Shown piece after piece: positions 1 to 6,120 of a stretch of 9,842 nucleotides of DNA. The stretch covers positions 1-9,842 of the forward strand of contig WJKD01000810.1 in assembly GCA_014729315.1 (NCBI GenBank), in the 5' to 3' direction. Numbering within the stretch: the stretch's first letter is position 1; every line of letters begins with the position of its first letter. The notes under the pieces were generated by a model. It had not been told where the DNA came from, ran no database searches, and was given only the letters and a program-made list of their open reading frames with translations. The position numbers and the translations under genes are program-made. The DNA comes from Promethearchaeota archaeon. GTDB taxonomy: Archaea; Asgardarchaeota; Lokiarchaeia; Sigynarchaeales; SOKP01.

Positions 1-83
1 CTTTTAATATTTATAGTTAGATTATCAATTCTTGAACTTAGGTAAATTTTTGTAAGCTCTGATGATAAGTCTTCAGCTTGAAT
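1..83 (-). other. Open reading frame running off the left edge, no clear start
   Basis: Directly after the TAA stop of the Lrp-like gene (87-89), the same minus-strand frame stays open for 28 codons to the window edge and reads IQAEDLSSELTKIY..., a plausible protein-like string. The other two minus-strand frames are broken by stops. No ATG, GTG or TTG begins it, only GTA and ATT. It may be a following gene with an unusual ATT start, or chance. Confidence 0.2.
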
Positions 84-86
84 TAC

Positions 87-542
87 TTACACAGACACAT
101 AAGACGAGTTCTTATATTCTTTGAGAACCATGTTAGAAACCGTTCGAGTAATGTATTCTTTTTCGTTTAATTCTCGTATAAATTTATGAACATCTTCTGA
201 TTCTTTAAATCGACAAATTAATGCCGCCGACTGCTCGCCTGTAGTGTGAAATACGGAACAAACTTCGGGTTTCTTTTTGATTTCGTTAAGAATTTGAGCA
301 GTGTGCTTCCCGTCTATATGCATTCTTATAAGAAAGGTAAGCTTATATCCGAGTTTTTCGTTATTTAGTTTTATAGAGAAGCCTCTTATTATTCCTTTGT
401 CTTTCATTTTGCTGATACGATTATGAATTGTCCCGATCGAGATGCCTAAACTGTCCTGAATCTCTCTATACGACGTTCGCGCATCTTTTTGCAATGTTCT
501 GAGAATATTTTTATCAATATCGTCTAACTGCTCTTTTTTCAT
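87..542 (-). CDS. Lrp/AsnC-family transcriptional regulator
   Basis: A 151-residue protein of normal length for an Lrp/AsnC (feast/famine) regulator, a DNA-binding family that usually senses amino acids and acts as dimers or higher oligomers. Residues 6-18 (LDDIDKNILRTLQ) are the typical family opening, and residues 22-50 form the winged helix-turn-helix (SYREIQDSLGIS, then TIHNRISKMKDKGII). Residues about 66-142 match the alpha/beta RAM effector domain, ending in the usual basic tail. In the RAM domain the loop that normally reads TG-x-Y/F-D is TGEQSA (101-106), so the customary acidic residue is missing and the ligand may differ. The ATG at 542 is preceded by AGGT eight bases upstream and by a TATA-like box at 599-607. 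It is not in an operon with a recognisable target gene, and its effector and regulon cannot be read from the sequence. Confidence 0.93.
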   Translation of the reverse strand: MKKEQLDDIDKNILRTLQKDARTSYREIQDSLGISIGTIHNRISKMKDKGIIRGFSIKLNNEKLGYKLTFLIRMHIDGKHTAQILNEIKKKPEVCSVFHTTGEQSAALICRFKESEDVHKFIRELNEKEYITRTVSNMVLKEYKNSSYVSV

Positions 543-550
543 CCGTCTGT

Positions 551-554
551 ACCT
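551..554 (-). promoter_or_regulatory. Candidate ribosome binding site for the Lrp-like gene
   Basis: On the minus strand AGGT lies eight bases before the ATG at 542 and could pair with the anti-Shine-Dalgarno end of archaeal 16S rRNA. It is short, so support is modest, but it agrees with this start. Confidence 0.4.
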
Positions 555-598
555 AAGAGAATAAACTTAATAATAAAGAATTCTGTTTTCAAAACCAA

Positions 599-607
599 TA
601 TATAAAT
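599..607 (-). promoter_or_regulatory. TATA-like box of the Lrp-like gene
   Basis: On the minus strand this reads ATTTATATA, close to the archaeal TATA consensus. Transcription would be expected to begin about 25 bases downstream, near 576-578, giving a leader of about 35 bases that contains the AGGT site. The purine-rich BRE expected upstream is not obvious. Confidence 0.5.
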
Positions 608-769
608 TGTGAGAATCAAATATTTAAAATTTTTTACAATTTTTCTGAACAAAATTTGGATTTTTCAAAAAAAATTGAAATATGTTAAATGGTAGAAATC
701 CTAACAAACAATACGCTGAAGATTTTTTAGGAACATGAAGAAAAATAAAGGATAAAATTAAGGTTTCTC

Positions 770-916
770 CTACAATCTTTGACTCGTTAACTTAAACCGA
801 CCATATTTCACACATTTTCTATGATTAATAATAAACATTCTTTTAAAATTTTTAAATGCATTATTATATTGATGGTTAAGAACTCTTTCAGCTATACTCA
901 TCATGGAAAAATCCAT
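770..916 (-). CDS. Doubtful short reading frame (48 residues)
   Basis: An ATG-started minus-strand frame encodes a 48-residue basic peptide beginning MDFSMMSIAERVLNHQYNNA and ending FKLTSQRL. I recognise no family. No clear ribosome binding site precedes it, and an open frame of this length is not rare in AT-rich DNA. It could be a small protein, a decayed remnant or chance; chance is the most likely. It is recorded because it is the longest reading frame in an otherwise empty 439-base gap. Confidence 0.15.
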   Translation of the reverse strand: MDFSMMSIAERVLNHQYNNAFKNFKRMFIINHRKCVKYGRFKLTSQRL

Positions 917-958
917 TAAAATATCAACAAAGAAGCCTTATCGACCATTCCATTTACT

Positions 959-966
959 AAAAAAAA
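959..966 (-). terminator. Oligo-T terminator after the VOC gene
   Basis: On the minus strand a run of eight T residues starts 16 bases after the VOC stop codon. Archaeal transcription commonly ends at such T tracts without needing a hairpin, and none is evident here. Confidence 0.5.
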
Positions 967-981
967 GACATCTCGTATTCA

Positions 982-1716
982 TTAAATATCTCCCTTAAAA
1001 AGGAAGATCCGTGAGCCATCTGGTGCTATCGCTACTCCATTTCCAGATTCAAGAGACAATCCTTCTACAGTTGTTAGCTCTATGCCATTTTCTTGAATTA
1101 TAGGAAGAATCTGATCCATGTTAGGATCAAAATATGTTAGTGTGGGATTATTGTTCTCTGGTCCCCAATCCTCTTGATGAAACCCTAGAACCATTAACCC
1201 ATCGGTTAAAATCGCCCAGGGGTGTGGTTCCGTTTCTTTTAATGTTATTTCATATCCTAATTTAGTCCAAAACTCAACGACAACATCCAAATCCTTCACT
1301 GTATTTGCTAATTCACCAAATTTGCCAAAATCTACCTTACTTTCACCATTAATGTCTGGTTTTATTTTAGAATCATAAGTACTGTTCACCAAATTGCATC
1401 CAAAACCTTCAGGATCTAAAAAAATCGCACTTTCAGGAATATGTTCTGTTTTTGGATTTTTTCTCAGAAAATTAAATCCCAAATTTTCTATGTAGGAAAC
1501 CACATCATCAAAGTTGGGATTAAAATAAATCAATCCAGAATATTTCATCTCACCTTCATCAATCAATAAGTTGATCCTTCCATCTGTAAATAATATCCAC
1601 TTGTTTGGTTTGTTAGACTCGTCTAAAGTTACATATCCTAACTCTTTGTAGAAGCTCTTCGTTTCTTCTAAGTCAAGAACCCCTCTGACTATATGAACTC
1701 CTTCACCAAGTTTCAT
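982..1716 (-). CDS. Two-domain VOC (glyoxalase/bleomycin-resistance fold) protein
   Basis: A 244-residue protein made of two tandem VOC modules, about residues 5-112 and 130-242. The halves are visibly related. FYKELGYVTL/FWTKLGYEITL, WILFTDG/WAILTDG, LIYFNPNFDD/LTYFDPNMDQ and IFLDPEG/IAPDG recur in the same order, pointing to internal duplication. The family includes glyoxalases, extradiol dioxygenases, epimerases and resistance proteins, most using a divalent metal bound by His/Glu/Gln on the beta strands. H8, E135 and H180 sit where ligands could be, but a full set is not obvious, so the reaction cannot be named. It is cytoplasmic, with no signal peptide. The ATG at 1716 is the natural start. 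It stands alone, 223 bases downstream of msrB on the same strand, and is followed by a T8 tract. Confidence 0.8.
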   Translation of the reverse strand: MKLGEGVHIVRGVLDLEETKSFYKELGYVTLDESNKPNKWILFTDGRINLLIDEGEMKYSGLIYFNPNFDDVVSYIENLGFNFLRKNPKTEHIPESAIFLDPEGFGCNLVNSTYDSKIKPDINGESKVDFGKFGELANTVKDLDVVVEFWTKLGYEITLKETEPHPWAILTDGLMVLGFHQEDWGPENNNPTLTYFDPNMDQILPIIQENGIELTTVEGLSLESGNGVAIAPDGSRIFLFKGDI

Positions 1717-1823
1717 AATAATCTACTTTAAATTTTTAAGTAAAAATAAAAAATTGAATTTATAAAAATGACTATTATAAAACAAAAATAAGTGATTACT
1801 CTAAATATTATCATAGAAATCGT

Positions 1824-1832
1824 TATATAAAT
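1824..1832 (-). promoter_or_regulatory. TATA-like box upstream of the VOC gene
   Basis: On the minus strand this reads TTTATATAA, nearly ideal for an archaeal TATA box. It would start transcription near 1800 and give the VOC gene a leader of about 85 bases. A second candidate, TTTTTATAAA at 1759-1768, would give a leader of only about 20 bases. Either would make the VOC gene independent of msrB. Confidence 0.45.
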
Positions 1833-1939
1833 CCAATAATATTGAACATTAATCGATTTTCTGAAAAGATGCAATTTACAAGTAATATAAAACCTAAGAG
1901 TAATGAATTTTAGAGAAAATGGAGCATTTTTATTGGAAT

Positions 1940-2341
1940 TTATTCTTTTTCAGCATTAAAATCCAGCGAAATCGAATTAATACAATATCGTAATCCCGTA
2001 GGTTTTGGACCATCGTTAAATACATGTCCTAAATGTCCCCCGCACTTTTTACACAATATTTCGGTCCTCTTCATCCCATAGCTTGAGTCTGATTCTTCTT
2101 CGACATTATCCTCGTTAATGGGTTTGTAGAAGCTAGGCCATCCCGTTCCAGATTGAAACTTGGTCTTAGAATCAAATAACGGATTGCCGCAACCCGCACA
2201 ATAATAAGTCCCCTTTTTTTTATTGTCCCAATACTTACCGGTAAAGGGTCGTTCAGTTCCTTTCTGACGAAGTACTCTGTATTGGTCCTTTGTAAGTTTT
2301 TCTTTCCATTCAGATTTATTTAGTTTGATTTTAGATTTCAT
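1940..2341 (-). CDS. msrB: Peptide-methionine (R)-S-oxide reductase
   Basis: MsrB reduces the R epimer of methionine sulfoxide in oxidised proteins (and some free methionine sulfoxide), normally with thioredoxin as reductant, in the cytoplasm. The 133-residue length is right for a single-domain MsrB. Two CxxC pairs bind structural zinc: C48/C51 (CAGC) and C97/C100 (CKKC). Family motifs are present in order: [19 protein letters not shown], the SGTGWPSF block around 64-71, [12 protein letters not shown] (101-112) and RYCINSISL, with C120 as the catalytic cysteine. This is the cysteine form, not the selenocysteine form. The ATG at 2341 fits a TATA-like box at 2364-2374 and implies an almost leaderless mRNA. 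It has no MsrA neighbour or fusion, and is divergent from the SAP-like gene at 2646. Confidence 0.97.
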   Translation of the reverse strand: MKSKIKLNKSEWKEKLTKDQYRVLRQKGTERPFTGKYWDNKKKGTYYCAGCGNPLFDSKTKFQSGTGWPSFYKPINEDNVEEESDSSYGMKRTEILCKKCGGHLGHVFNDGPKPTGLRYCINSISLDFNAEKE

Positions 2342-2363
2342 ATTTATTATATGAAAAGGAAAT

Positions 2364-2374
2364 TATTTTAAAAA
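2364..2374 (-). promoter_or_regulatory. TATA-like box of msrB
   Basis: On the minus strand this reads TTTTTAAAATA and is preceded by a purine-rich AAAAAAGGA resembling a BRE. Its spacing puts the transcript start at about 2344, within a few bases of the ATG at 2341, so msrB is probably leaderless. Confidence 0.45.
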
Positions 2375-2540
2375 TCCTTTTTTAGAATATTGCAAAAGTC
2401 CAGACTTTACTTTTACAAGGAAACAGCATCAGAATTTTTCGTTATTTTTTATAGCCTTGTTTATTACATTCGAAAGTCACTTAGATCCAGTATTTTTAAT
2501 AAAATTTTTTAACTAAGTCAAAAAAGTTTGTACTTTTATT

Positions 2541-2558
2541 AGGAAATTTTTATAAATA
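2541..2558 (+). promoter_or_regulatory. BRE plus TATA box of the SAP-like gene
   Basis: AGGAAA (2541-2546) is followed directly by TTTTTATAAATA (2547-2558), a good match to the archaeal BRE/TATA pair. Transcription would start near 2577-2582, giving a leader of about 65 bases. It is one of the clearest promoters in the window. Confidence 0.6.
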
Positions 2559-2645
2559 CTCATAATACGTGAATATCTATCGGCTTTAAAAAAAATAATG
2601 TAGTAGATCAAAGAAAGGAAAAAAAGGAAGAACATATCACCATAA

Positions 2646-3221
2646 GTGATTAAATTGATTGACCTTTCCGTACTCACGATCCCATATTTAGAAAGACTTG
2701 CGGACGAGTGTAATATTCACCTCAAAAGTAGCAGTAGAAAGGCAGAAAAAATCAAAACAATCCGAAAGGCGGGAATTCCAGAAGAGAAACTTAGAAAACT
2801 AGTCGAAAAATATTTAGAAAGAAAAAAGAAGCGCAAGCAGTTAAAAGAAAAAATTCCCTCAAAGATACTTAACCTCGAAGAGAGGATGATTTCTCTCGAA
2901 CAAAAGCTAGATTTATTAGTATCTAAGCTTGGTGAGATCAAAAAGGAAAAATATATCTTATCGGAAATTTCCACAATATCAGAGCAAGTTCAACCTACGA
3001 ACATTAAAGACATAATTAAAGCAAATATCTTACCAGGAGAAATTATTACAGTCGATAAATTAATACAGCTCAGAGAACTGCAGAACTTTCCATTAGTATC
3101 ATTAGAACAAGCGATCATAGAACTAATAGAGGAGAAAAAAGTTGACGTCTTAGAAGGAGGATCGATCTGCAAAATAAGAGGGAATATCGGCAGATTAATG
3201 CGAAAAGAGCTTTATCATTAA
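2646..3221 (+). CDS. Putative nucleic-acid-binding protein: SAP-like region, coiled coil, winged-helix-like region
   Basis: A 191-residue protein that I do not recognise as a named family. Residues 8-57 (LTIPYLERLADECNI, then a basic KSSSRKAEKIKTIRKAGI stretch) have the helix-turn-helix-like pattern of SAP or Rho-N folds, which bind DNA or RNA. Residues 58-68 are very basic. Residues 75-101 show a leucine/isoleucine heptad pattern (ILNLEERMISLEQKLDLL), suggesting a dimerising coiled coil. Residues about 119-178 resemble a winged helix, with helices at 119-127, 136-144 and 152-163 and a strand pair around VDVLEGGSICKI. The start is GTG; a TAA immediately before it in frame excludes any upstream start. 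GGAAG lies 15 bases upstream, which is rather far. A DNA-binding or chromatin role is inference from domain pattern only. It converges on hisI. Confidence 0.85.
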   Translation: MIKLIDLSVLTIPYLERLADECNIHLKSSSRKAEKIKTIRKAGIPEEKLRKLVEKYLERKKKRKQLKEKIPSKILNLEERMISLEQKLDLLVSKLGEIKKEKYILSEISTISEQVQPTNIKDIIKANILPGEIITVDKLIQLRELQNFPLVSLEQAIIELIEEKKVDVLEGGSICKIRGNIGRLMRKELYH

Positions 3222-3274
3222 ATTAGCGTTAGGTATAAGGATATAATATGTTCATCAATTAAAACTGGGAGATT

Positions 3275-3691
3275 TTATTTATTATAAACTTCTTCTGGGT
3301 CAAAACACTTAGTTCCAATAATTTTTAAATTCCCATCTTCTAATTTATTAAAAAAACAAGTGTCATAACCTTTGTGACAAGAAGCTCCTCCAATTTGATT
3401 AATCTTATATAGTAAGGAGTCAAGATCGCAATCGGTAATGATTTCTTTAACTTTCTGAACATTGCCGCTTGTCTCTCCTTTTTTCCATAACATCTGTCTT
3501 GATCTCGAATAATAGTGGGCGTAACCTGTTTCAAGCGTTTTTCTTACTGCTTCTTTGTCGCTAAATGCCAGCATCAAGATTTTGTTCGTCTCATAGTCTT
3601 GAGCGATAACGGGGAGTAAACCACCTTCAATTTTAGAAAAGTCCAATTGATCTACAAAATCGTTAATTTGATTATCTGAAATTTCTTTCAT
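3275..3691 (-). CDS. hisI: Phosphoribosyl-AMP cyclohydrolase (histidine biosynthesis)
   Basis: HisI opens the adenine ring of 1-(5-phosphoribosyl)-AMP to give ProFAR, the third step of histidine synthesis. The 138-residue protein matches the single-domain archaeal enzyme; it is not fused to the pyrophosphohydrolase HisE. Diagnostic motifs are VIAQDYETNKILMLAF (28-43), YAHYYSRSRQMLWKKGETSG (57-76), DCDLDSLL (87-94) and GGASCHKGYDTCFF (101-114). D87, D89 and D91 are the usual magnesium ligands, and C88, C105 and C112 the zinc ligands at the dimer interface. The ATG at 3691 agrees with a TATA-like box centred near 3722, leaving almost no leader. No other his gene lies in the window, so it is scattered from the rest of the pathway. 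It is divergent from trpS by 81 bases. Confidence 0.97.
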   Translation of the reverse strand: MKEISDNQINDFVDQLDFSKIEGGLLPVIAQDYETNKILMLAFSDKEAVRKTLETGYAHYYSRSRQMLWKKGETSGNVQKVKEIITDCDLDSLLYKINQIGGASCHKGYDTCFFNKLEDGNLKIIGTKCFDPEEVYNK

Positions 3692-3717
3692 TATTTATTA
3701 CAAAATTTTTTAGATTG

Positions 3718-3728
3718 TATATATTTTT
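3718..3728. promoter_or_regulatory. Shared TATA-like element between hisI and trpS
   Basis: TATATATTTTT on plus reads AAAAATATATA on minus. Used on minus it would start hisI transcripts near 3697, six bases before the ATG. Used on plus it would start trpS transcripts near 3748, about 25 bases before the ATG. With only 81 bases between the two starts, the genes may share or compete for this element. A second TTTAAAATA on plus at 3756-3764 is too close to the trpS ATG to place a normal start. Confidence 0.35.
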
Positions 3729-3772
3729 ATTATTAACTATTAAAAGAATGCAAAGTTTAAAATATTAGTTTT

Positions 3773-4873
3773 ATGTCTGGAAATTTTAAAATCGACCCAT
3801 GGTCAAGCTCGAATATTTTAGAAGAAGATTATCTGAGATTGATTGATGAGTTTGGAATAAAGAAAATTAGCGAAGGTATTCGACAAAAGTTAATTAATCA
3901 CAGGTTTATTCGACGAAAAATAATCTTTGGTCATCGTGCTCTTTCTAAAATAATAAAAGCTATAGAAAGTGATAAAACTTGGGCTGTTATGAGCGGAATT
4001 AAACCTTCGGGTCCATTTCACTTAGGGACATTAACAACTGCTTTAGAAATTGTAGAATTTCAGAAATTAGGAGCAAAAGCATACTATTGTATCGCAGATA
4101 TCGAGTCTTGGGAGGATAATGGTATTCCCTACGAGAAAGCTGAAGACGCAGCCGTAGACAATTTAGCAGACATCTTAGCACTCGGGCTTGATTACTCTCC
4201 AGAAAAAGCCTATATATGGAGGCAATCTCAAGAACCGATCGTGAAAGATGTATGCTTCAAGGTGGGGAGATTAGTTACTCAAAACATGCTCAATGCGATT
4301 TACGGAGAGAAGGAATTCGGATTGTATTTAGCAGCATTAATCCAAGTCGGCGATATAATTCTTCCTCAGATTCTCGATGGGGCCCAACCTACGATTGTTC
4401 CAGTGGGAATAGATCAGGATCCTCACATTAGGCTTACGAGAGATCTGACCAGACGATATTACAAAAAATTCTTTTTACCCGGAGCTACATATCACAAGCT
4501 TTTACCAGGATTAGATGGAAGCGATAAGATGTCGAAAAGGAATCCTAACAGTTACTTCACATTTAACGAACCCTTAGAGTCCATCGAAAAAAAAATTAAA
4601 GGCGCACTCACGGGCGGAAGAAGAAATTTGAAAGAACAAAAGGAGCTGGGAGGCGAGCCTCAGAAATGTATGATTTATAAGATTTTAATGTATCATTTCG
4701 AAGAAGACAATGAAAAATTAGAAATGGACTTCGAACAGTGCGTTAAAGGAGAACTGATGTGCGGAGATCATAAAAAAGAGTGCGTCGAAAAGGTCCTAGA
4801 ATTCGTAAAAAAACATAGGAAAAAAAAAGATAAACTAATAGATACTGCTCGAGAATTGCTTAAAATTGAATAA
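3773..4873 (+). CDS. trpS: Tryptophanyl-tRNA synthetase, archaeal/eukaryotic type
   Basis: A class Ic synthetase that charges tRNA-Trp with tryptophan using ATP. The 366-residue protein begins with the DPW motif (8-10) and the DYLRLIDEFGI/RRKIIFGHR segment typical of archaeal and eukaryotic TrpRS but not bacterial ones. The HIGH-type motif is PFHLG (81-85). IADIESW (107-113), the IQVGDIILPQ segment (190-199) and VPVGIDQDPHIRLTRD (209-224) form the core. The KMSKS motif is KMSKR (252-256), keeping both lysines but with Arg as the last residue. The tail carries the archaeal GALTGGRRNLKEQKELGG block and the LMCGDHKKEC block (328-337). All blocks are intact, so it should be active. It is monocistronic: divergent from hisI and convergent with the GTPase gene. 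Confidence 0.96.
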   Translation: MSGNFKIDPWSSSNILEEDYLRLIDEFGIKKISEGIRQKLINHRFIRRKIIFGHRALSKIIKAIESDKTWAVMSGIKPSGPFHLGTLTTALEIVEFQKLGAKAYYCIADIESWEDNGIPYEKAEDAAVDNLADILALGLDYSPEKAYIWRQSQEPIVKDVCFKVGRLVTQNMLNAIYGEKEFGLYLAALIQVGDIILPQILDGAQPTIVPVGIDQDPHIRLTRDLTRRYYKKFFLPGATYHKLLPGLDGSDKMSKRNPNSYFTFNEPLESIEKKIKGALTGGRRNLKEQKELGGEPQKCMIYKILMYHFEEDNEKLEMDFEQCVKGELMCGDHKKECVEKVLEFVKKHRKKKDKLIDTARELLKIE

Positions 4874-4946
4874 TTTAGATATTATTCAAATTTACTCGCT
4901 ATTATACTTTCTATTTATAAATCTTAGTGACTGCAAAAATAGAATT

Positions 4947-5873
4947 TTAAGCAATTACTTGGACGAAAATCCTTTCTACATCTTGAGCTAAATCTGAAAA
5001 GTTGTTCATTAAACTTTCTTTTAAGTCTTCTTTAATTACCACTGAAAGATAGAAGGACTCATTTCTGATCTTGATTTTATGTAAATACGAAATTAGACCT
5101 TCTTCTATTGTCAGAAAGTTAAGATCTTCGCTATAATCCTCCTCTTGCATTCTTTTAAGGAGAAATAGATGTTCTTTTATTGACTCGATTAATTTCACAT
5201 ACTCTTCGGGTTTGATACTATTATAATATTCGCTTATCACTATTCCGTCCTTGTCAAATAATATTAACGAAGAGCAGGACAGTTTTATGAGATATTTTTC
5301 CAACAATTCCGAGAGTTCGAAAAATACTTTGTCAAATACCGAGAGTCCATAGGATATTAATTGCACAATGGATATAATATCGTAGATCGAGCTCGTTTGA
5401 AATAACACATCCATATCTGGATATAAATCTATAATTTTTTGCTTTAATATCTCAATATTTTGGTTAATTTTATCATCCGATCGTAATTCAGGGTCGTATT
5501 TATGAAACGAGATAATAACCGGCACATTCATATCGTATGTTTGAAAGTATTTTATAATAAAGCGTAAGTAATTGAGGGATTCATCAAATCTCTCCTCGTC
5601 TTGAATATCTATAACATACACTAGTAAATCCGTCCCGGCAAAATAGATGTCTTGTTGTTTTTGATATAATTGACGATATTTTTCTTGACCTCCCATATCC
5701 CAAAAAAAGACTAGATTTCCTAAGAATTCCGTTTGATGGTATTCCACCTTTATAGTAGGTTTTAATTCAATTATCTCTTGATGAAAATTATATTTCTTGT
5801 TTAAAGCAGTTAGAATAGAAGTTTTTCCAGCGAAATCAAGACCGCTTATAATAACTTTTATCGCACTATCCAA
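4947..5873 (-). CDS. Rag/Gtr-like small GTPase with C-terminal roadblock-like domain
   Basis: A 308-residue GTP-binding protein. The G domain (about 1-175) has the P-loop GLDFAGKTS (11-19, Arf-like wording), a G2 threonine T40, WDMGGQE (58-64, with Gln Q63), HKYD (124-127) for G4 and TSS (160-162) for G5. HKxD in place of NKxD, the LGNLV strand before WDxGGQ, the LVYVIDIQ strand after it, and the Fx-TS-x-x-x-D G5 region all resemble eukaryotic RagA/Gtr1, which is 313 residues long. Residues about 182-308 resemble the roadblock/longin-like domain through which Rags dimerise. In eukaryotes Rag heterodimers relay amino-acid status to TORC1; the archaeal role is unknown. There is no Gly2 for myristoylation, no C-terminal prenylation cysteine and no membrane helix. 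The start codon is TTG, with AGGTAGGT seven bases upstream. Confidence 0.88.
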   Translation of the reverse strand: MDSAIKVIISGLDFAGKTSILTALNKKYNFHQEIIELKPTIKVEYHQTEFLGNLVFFWDMGGQEKYRQLYQKQQDIYFAGTDLLVYVIDIQDEERFDESLNYLRFIIKYFQTYDMNVPVIISFHKYDPELRSDDKINQNIEILKQKIIDLYPDMDVLFQTSSIYDIISIVQLISYGLSVFDKVFFELSELLEKYLIKLSCSSLILFDKDGIVISEYYNSIKPEEYVKLIESIKEHLFLLKRMQEEDYSEDLNFLTIEEGLISYLHKIKIRNESFYLSVVIKEDLKESLMNNFSDLAQDVERIFVQVIA

Positions 5874-5880
5874 TTTTATT

Positions 5881-5888
5881 ACCTACCT
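5881..5888 (-). promoter_or_regulatory. Ribosome binding site deciding the TTG start of the GTPase gene
   Basis: On the minus strand AGGTAGGT lies seven bases before TTG at 5871-5873. An in-frame TAG at 5883-5885 rules out starts further upstream, and no ATG lies between it and the P-loop, which begins only ten residues in. The TTG is therefore the only reasonable start. Confidence 0.6.
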
Positions 5889-6065
5889 TTTAATTTAAAA
5901 ATTTTTTAATTGTGGTGTTAAAAAGATATTCTACTTTATCTAAATAAATAAAAAAGTATGCGTAATTAAATGTTTTTTAAACCAAAAGCTTGTATAAAAA
6001 TCTTAGGAATCTTCTTTTTTATAGAGAATTGATGTTATTCTGATCTCATTACTATGATATATTCC

Positions 6066-6074
6066 TTTATATTT
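6066..6074 (+). promoter_or_regulatory. TATA-like box of the 69-residue gene
   Basis: TTTATATTT would start transcription near 6095, giving a leader of about 26 bases that includes GGAG at 6106-6109. The upstream bases do not form a strong BRE. Confidence 0.4.
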
Positions 6075-6120
6075 GAAGGATAGGTAAAACAAAGTAATAA
6101 TTATCGGAGTAAATTAGAAT

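Larger units (their letters stand above)
543..981. other. 439-base intergenic gap, mostly promoter DNA and AT-rich spacer
   Basis: This gap separates the start of the Lrp-like gene from the end of the VOC gene, both on minus. The Lrp promoter occupies the part nearest 543-610, and a T8 run serving the VOC gene lies at 959-966. The middle is AT-rich. It contains one 48-codon minus-strand reading frame (770-916) and a 31-codon plus-strand one (903-998), neither convincingly a gene. I see no tRNA-like fold, repeat array or transposon end. Confidence 0.6.
2342..2645. other. 304-base divergent promoter region between msrB and the SAP-like gene
   Basis: The region holds two outward-facing TATA-like boxes (2364-2374 for msrB, 2547-2558 for the plus-strand gene) and about 170 bases of AT-rich DNA between them. 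No protein, tRNA or clear inverted repeat stands out in that middle part. A 40-codon minus-strand frame at 2513-2635 is an artefact of the purine-rich leader and is not called. Confidence 0.55.

Noticed and set aside
903..998. 31-codon plus-strand frame starting MEKSIKISTKK
   Set aside because: It runs antisense into the end of the VOC gene and through its T8 terminator; no ribosome binding site or recognisable product.
2513..2635. 40-codon minus-strand frame with a hydrophobic start resembling a membrane segment
   Set aside because: The Phe run is the complement of the purine-rich leader of the SAP-like gene, and the frame overlaps that gene's BRE/TATA box.
2717..3172. Two minus-strand frames (85 and 60 codons) opposite the SAP-like gene
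   Set aside because: They are Phe/Ser/Leu-rich reverse images of Lys/Glu-rich coding sequence.
4216..4431. 71-codon plus-strand reading frame inside trpS
   Set aside because: It lies wholly inside the confident trpS gene in another frame, and its composition (many Arg and Ser, low-complexity) is that of a frame shadow.
5970..6032. 20-codon plus-strand frame with a hydrophobic end
   Set aside because: Too short, no binding site, and the sequence is simple T-rich spacer.
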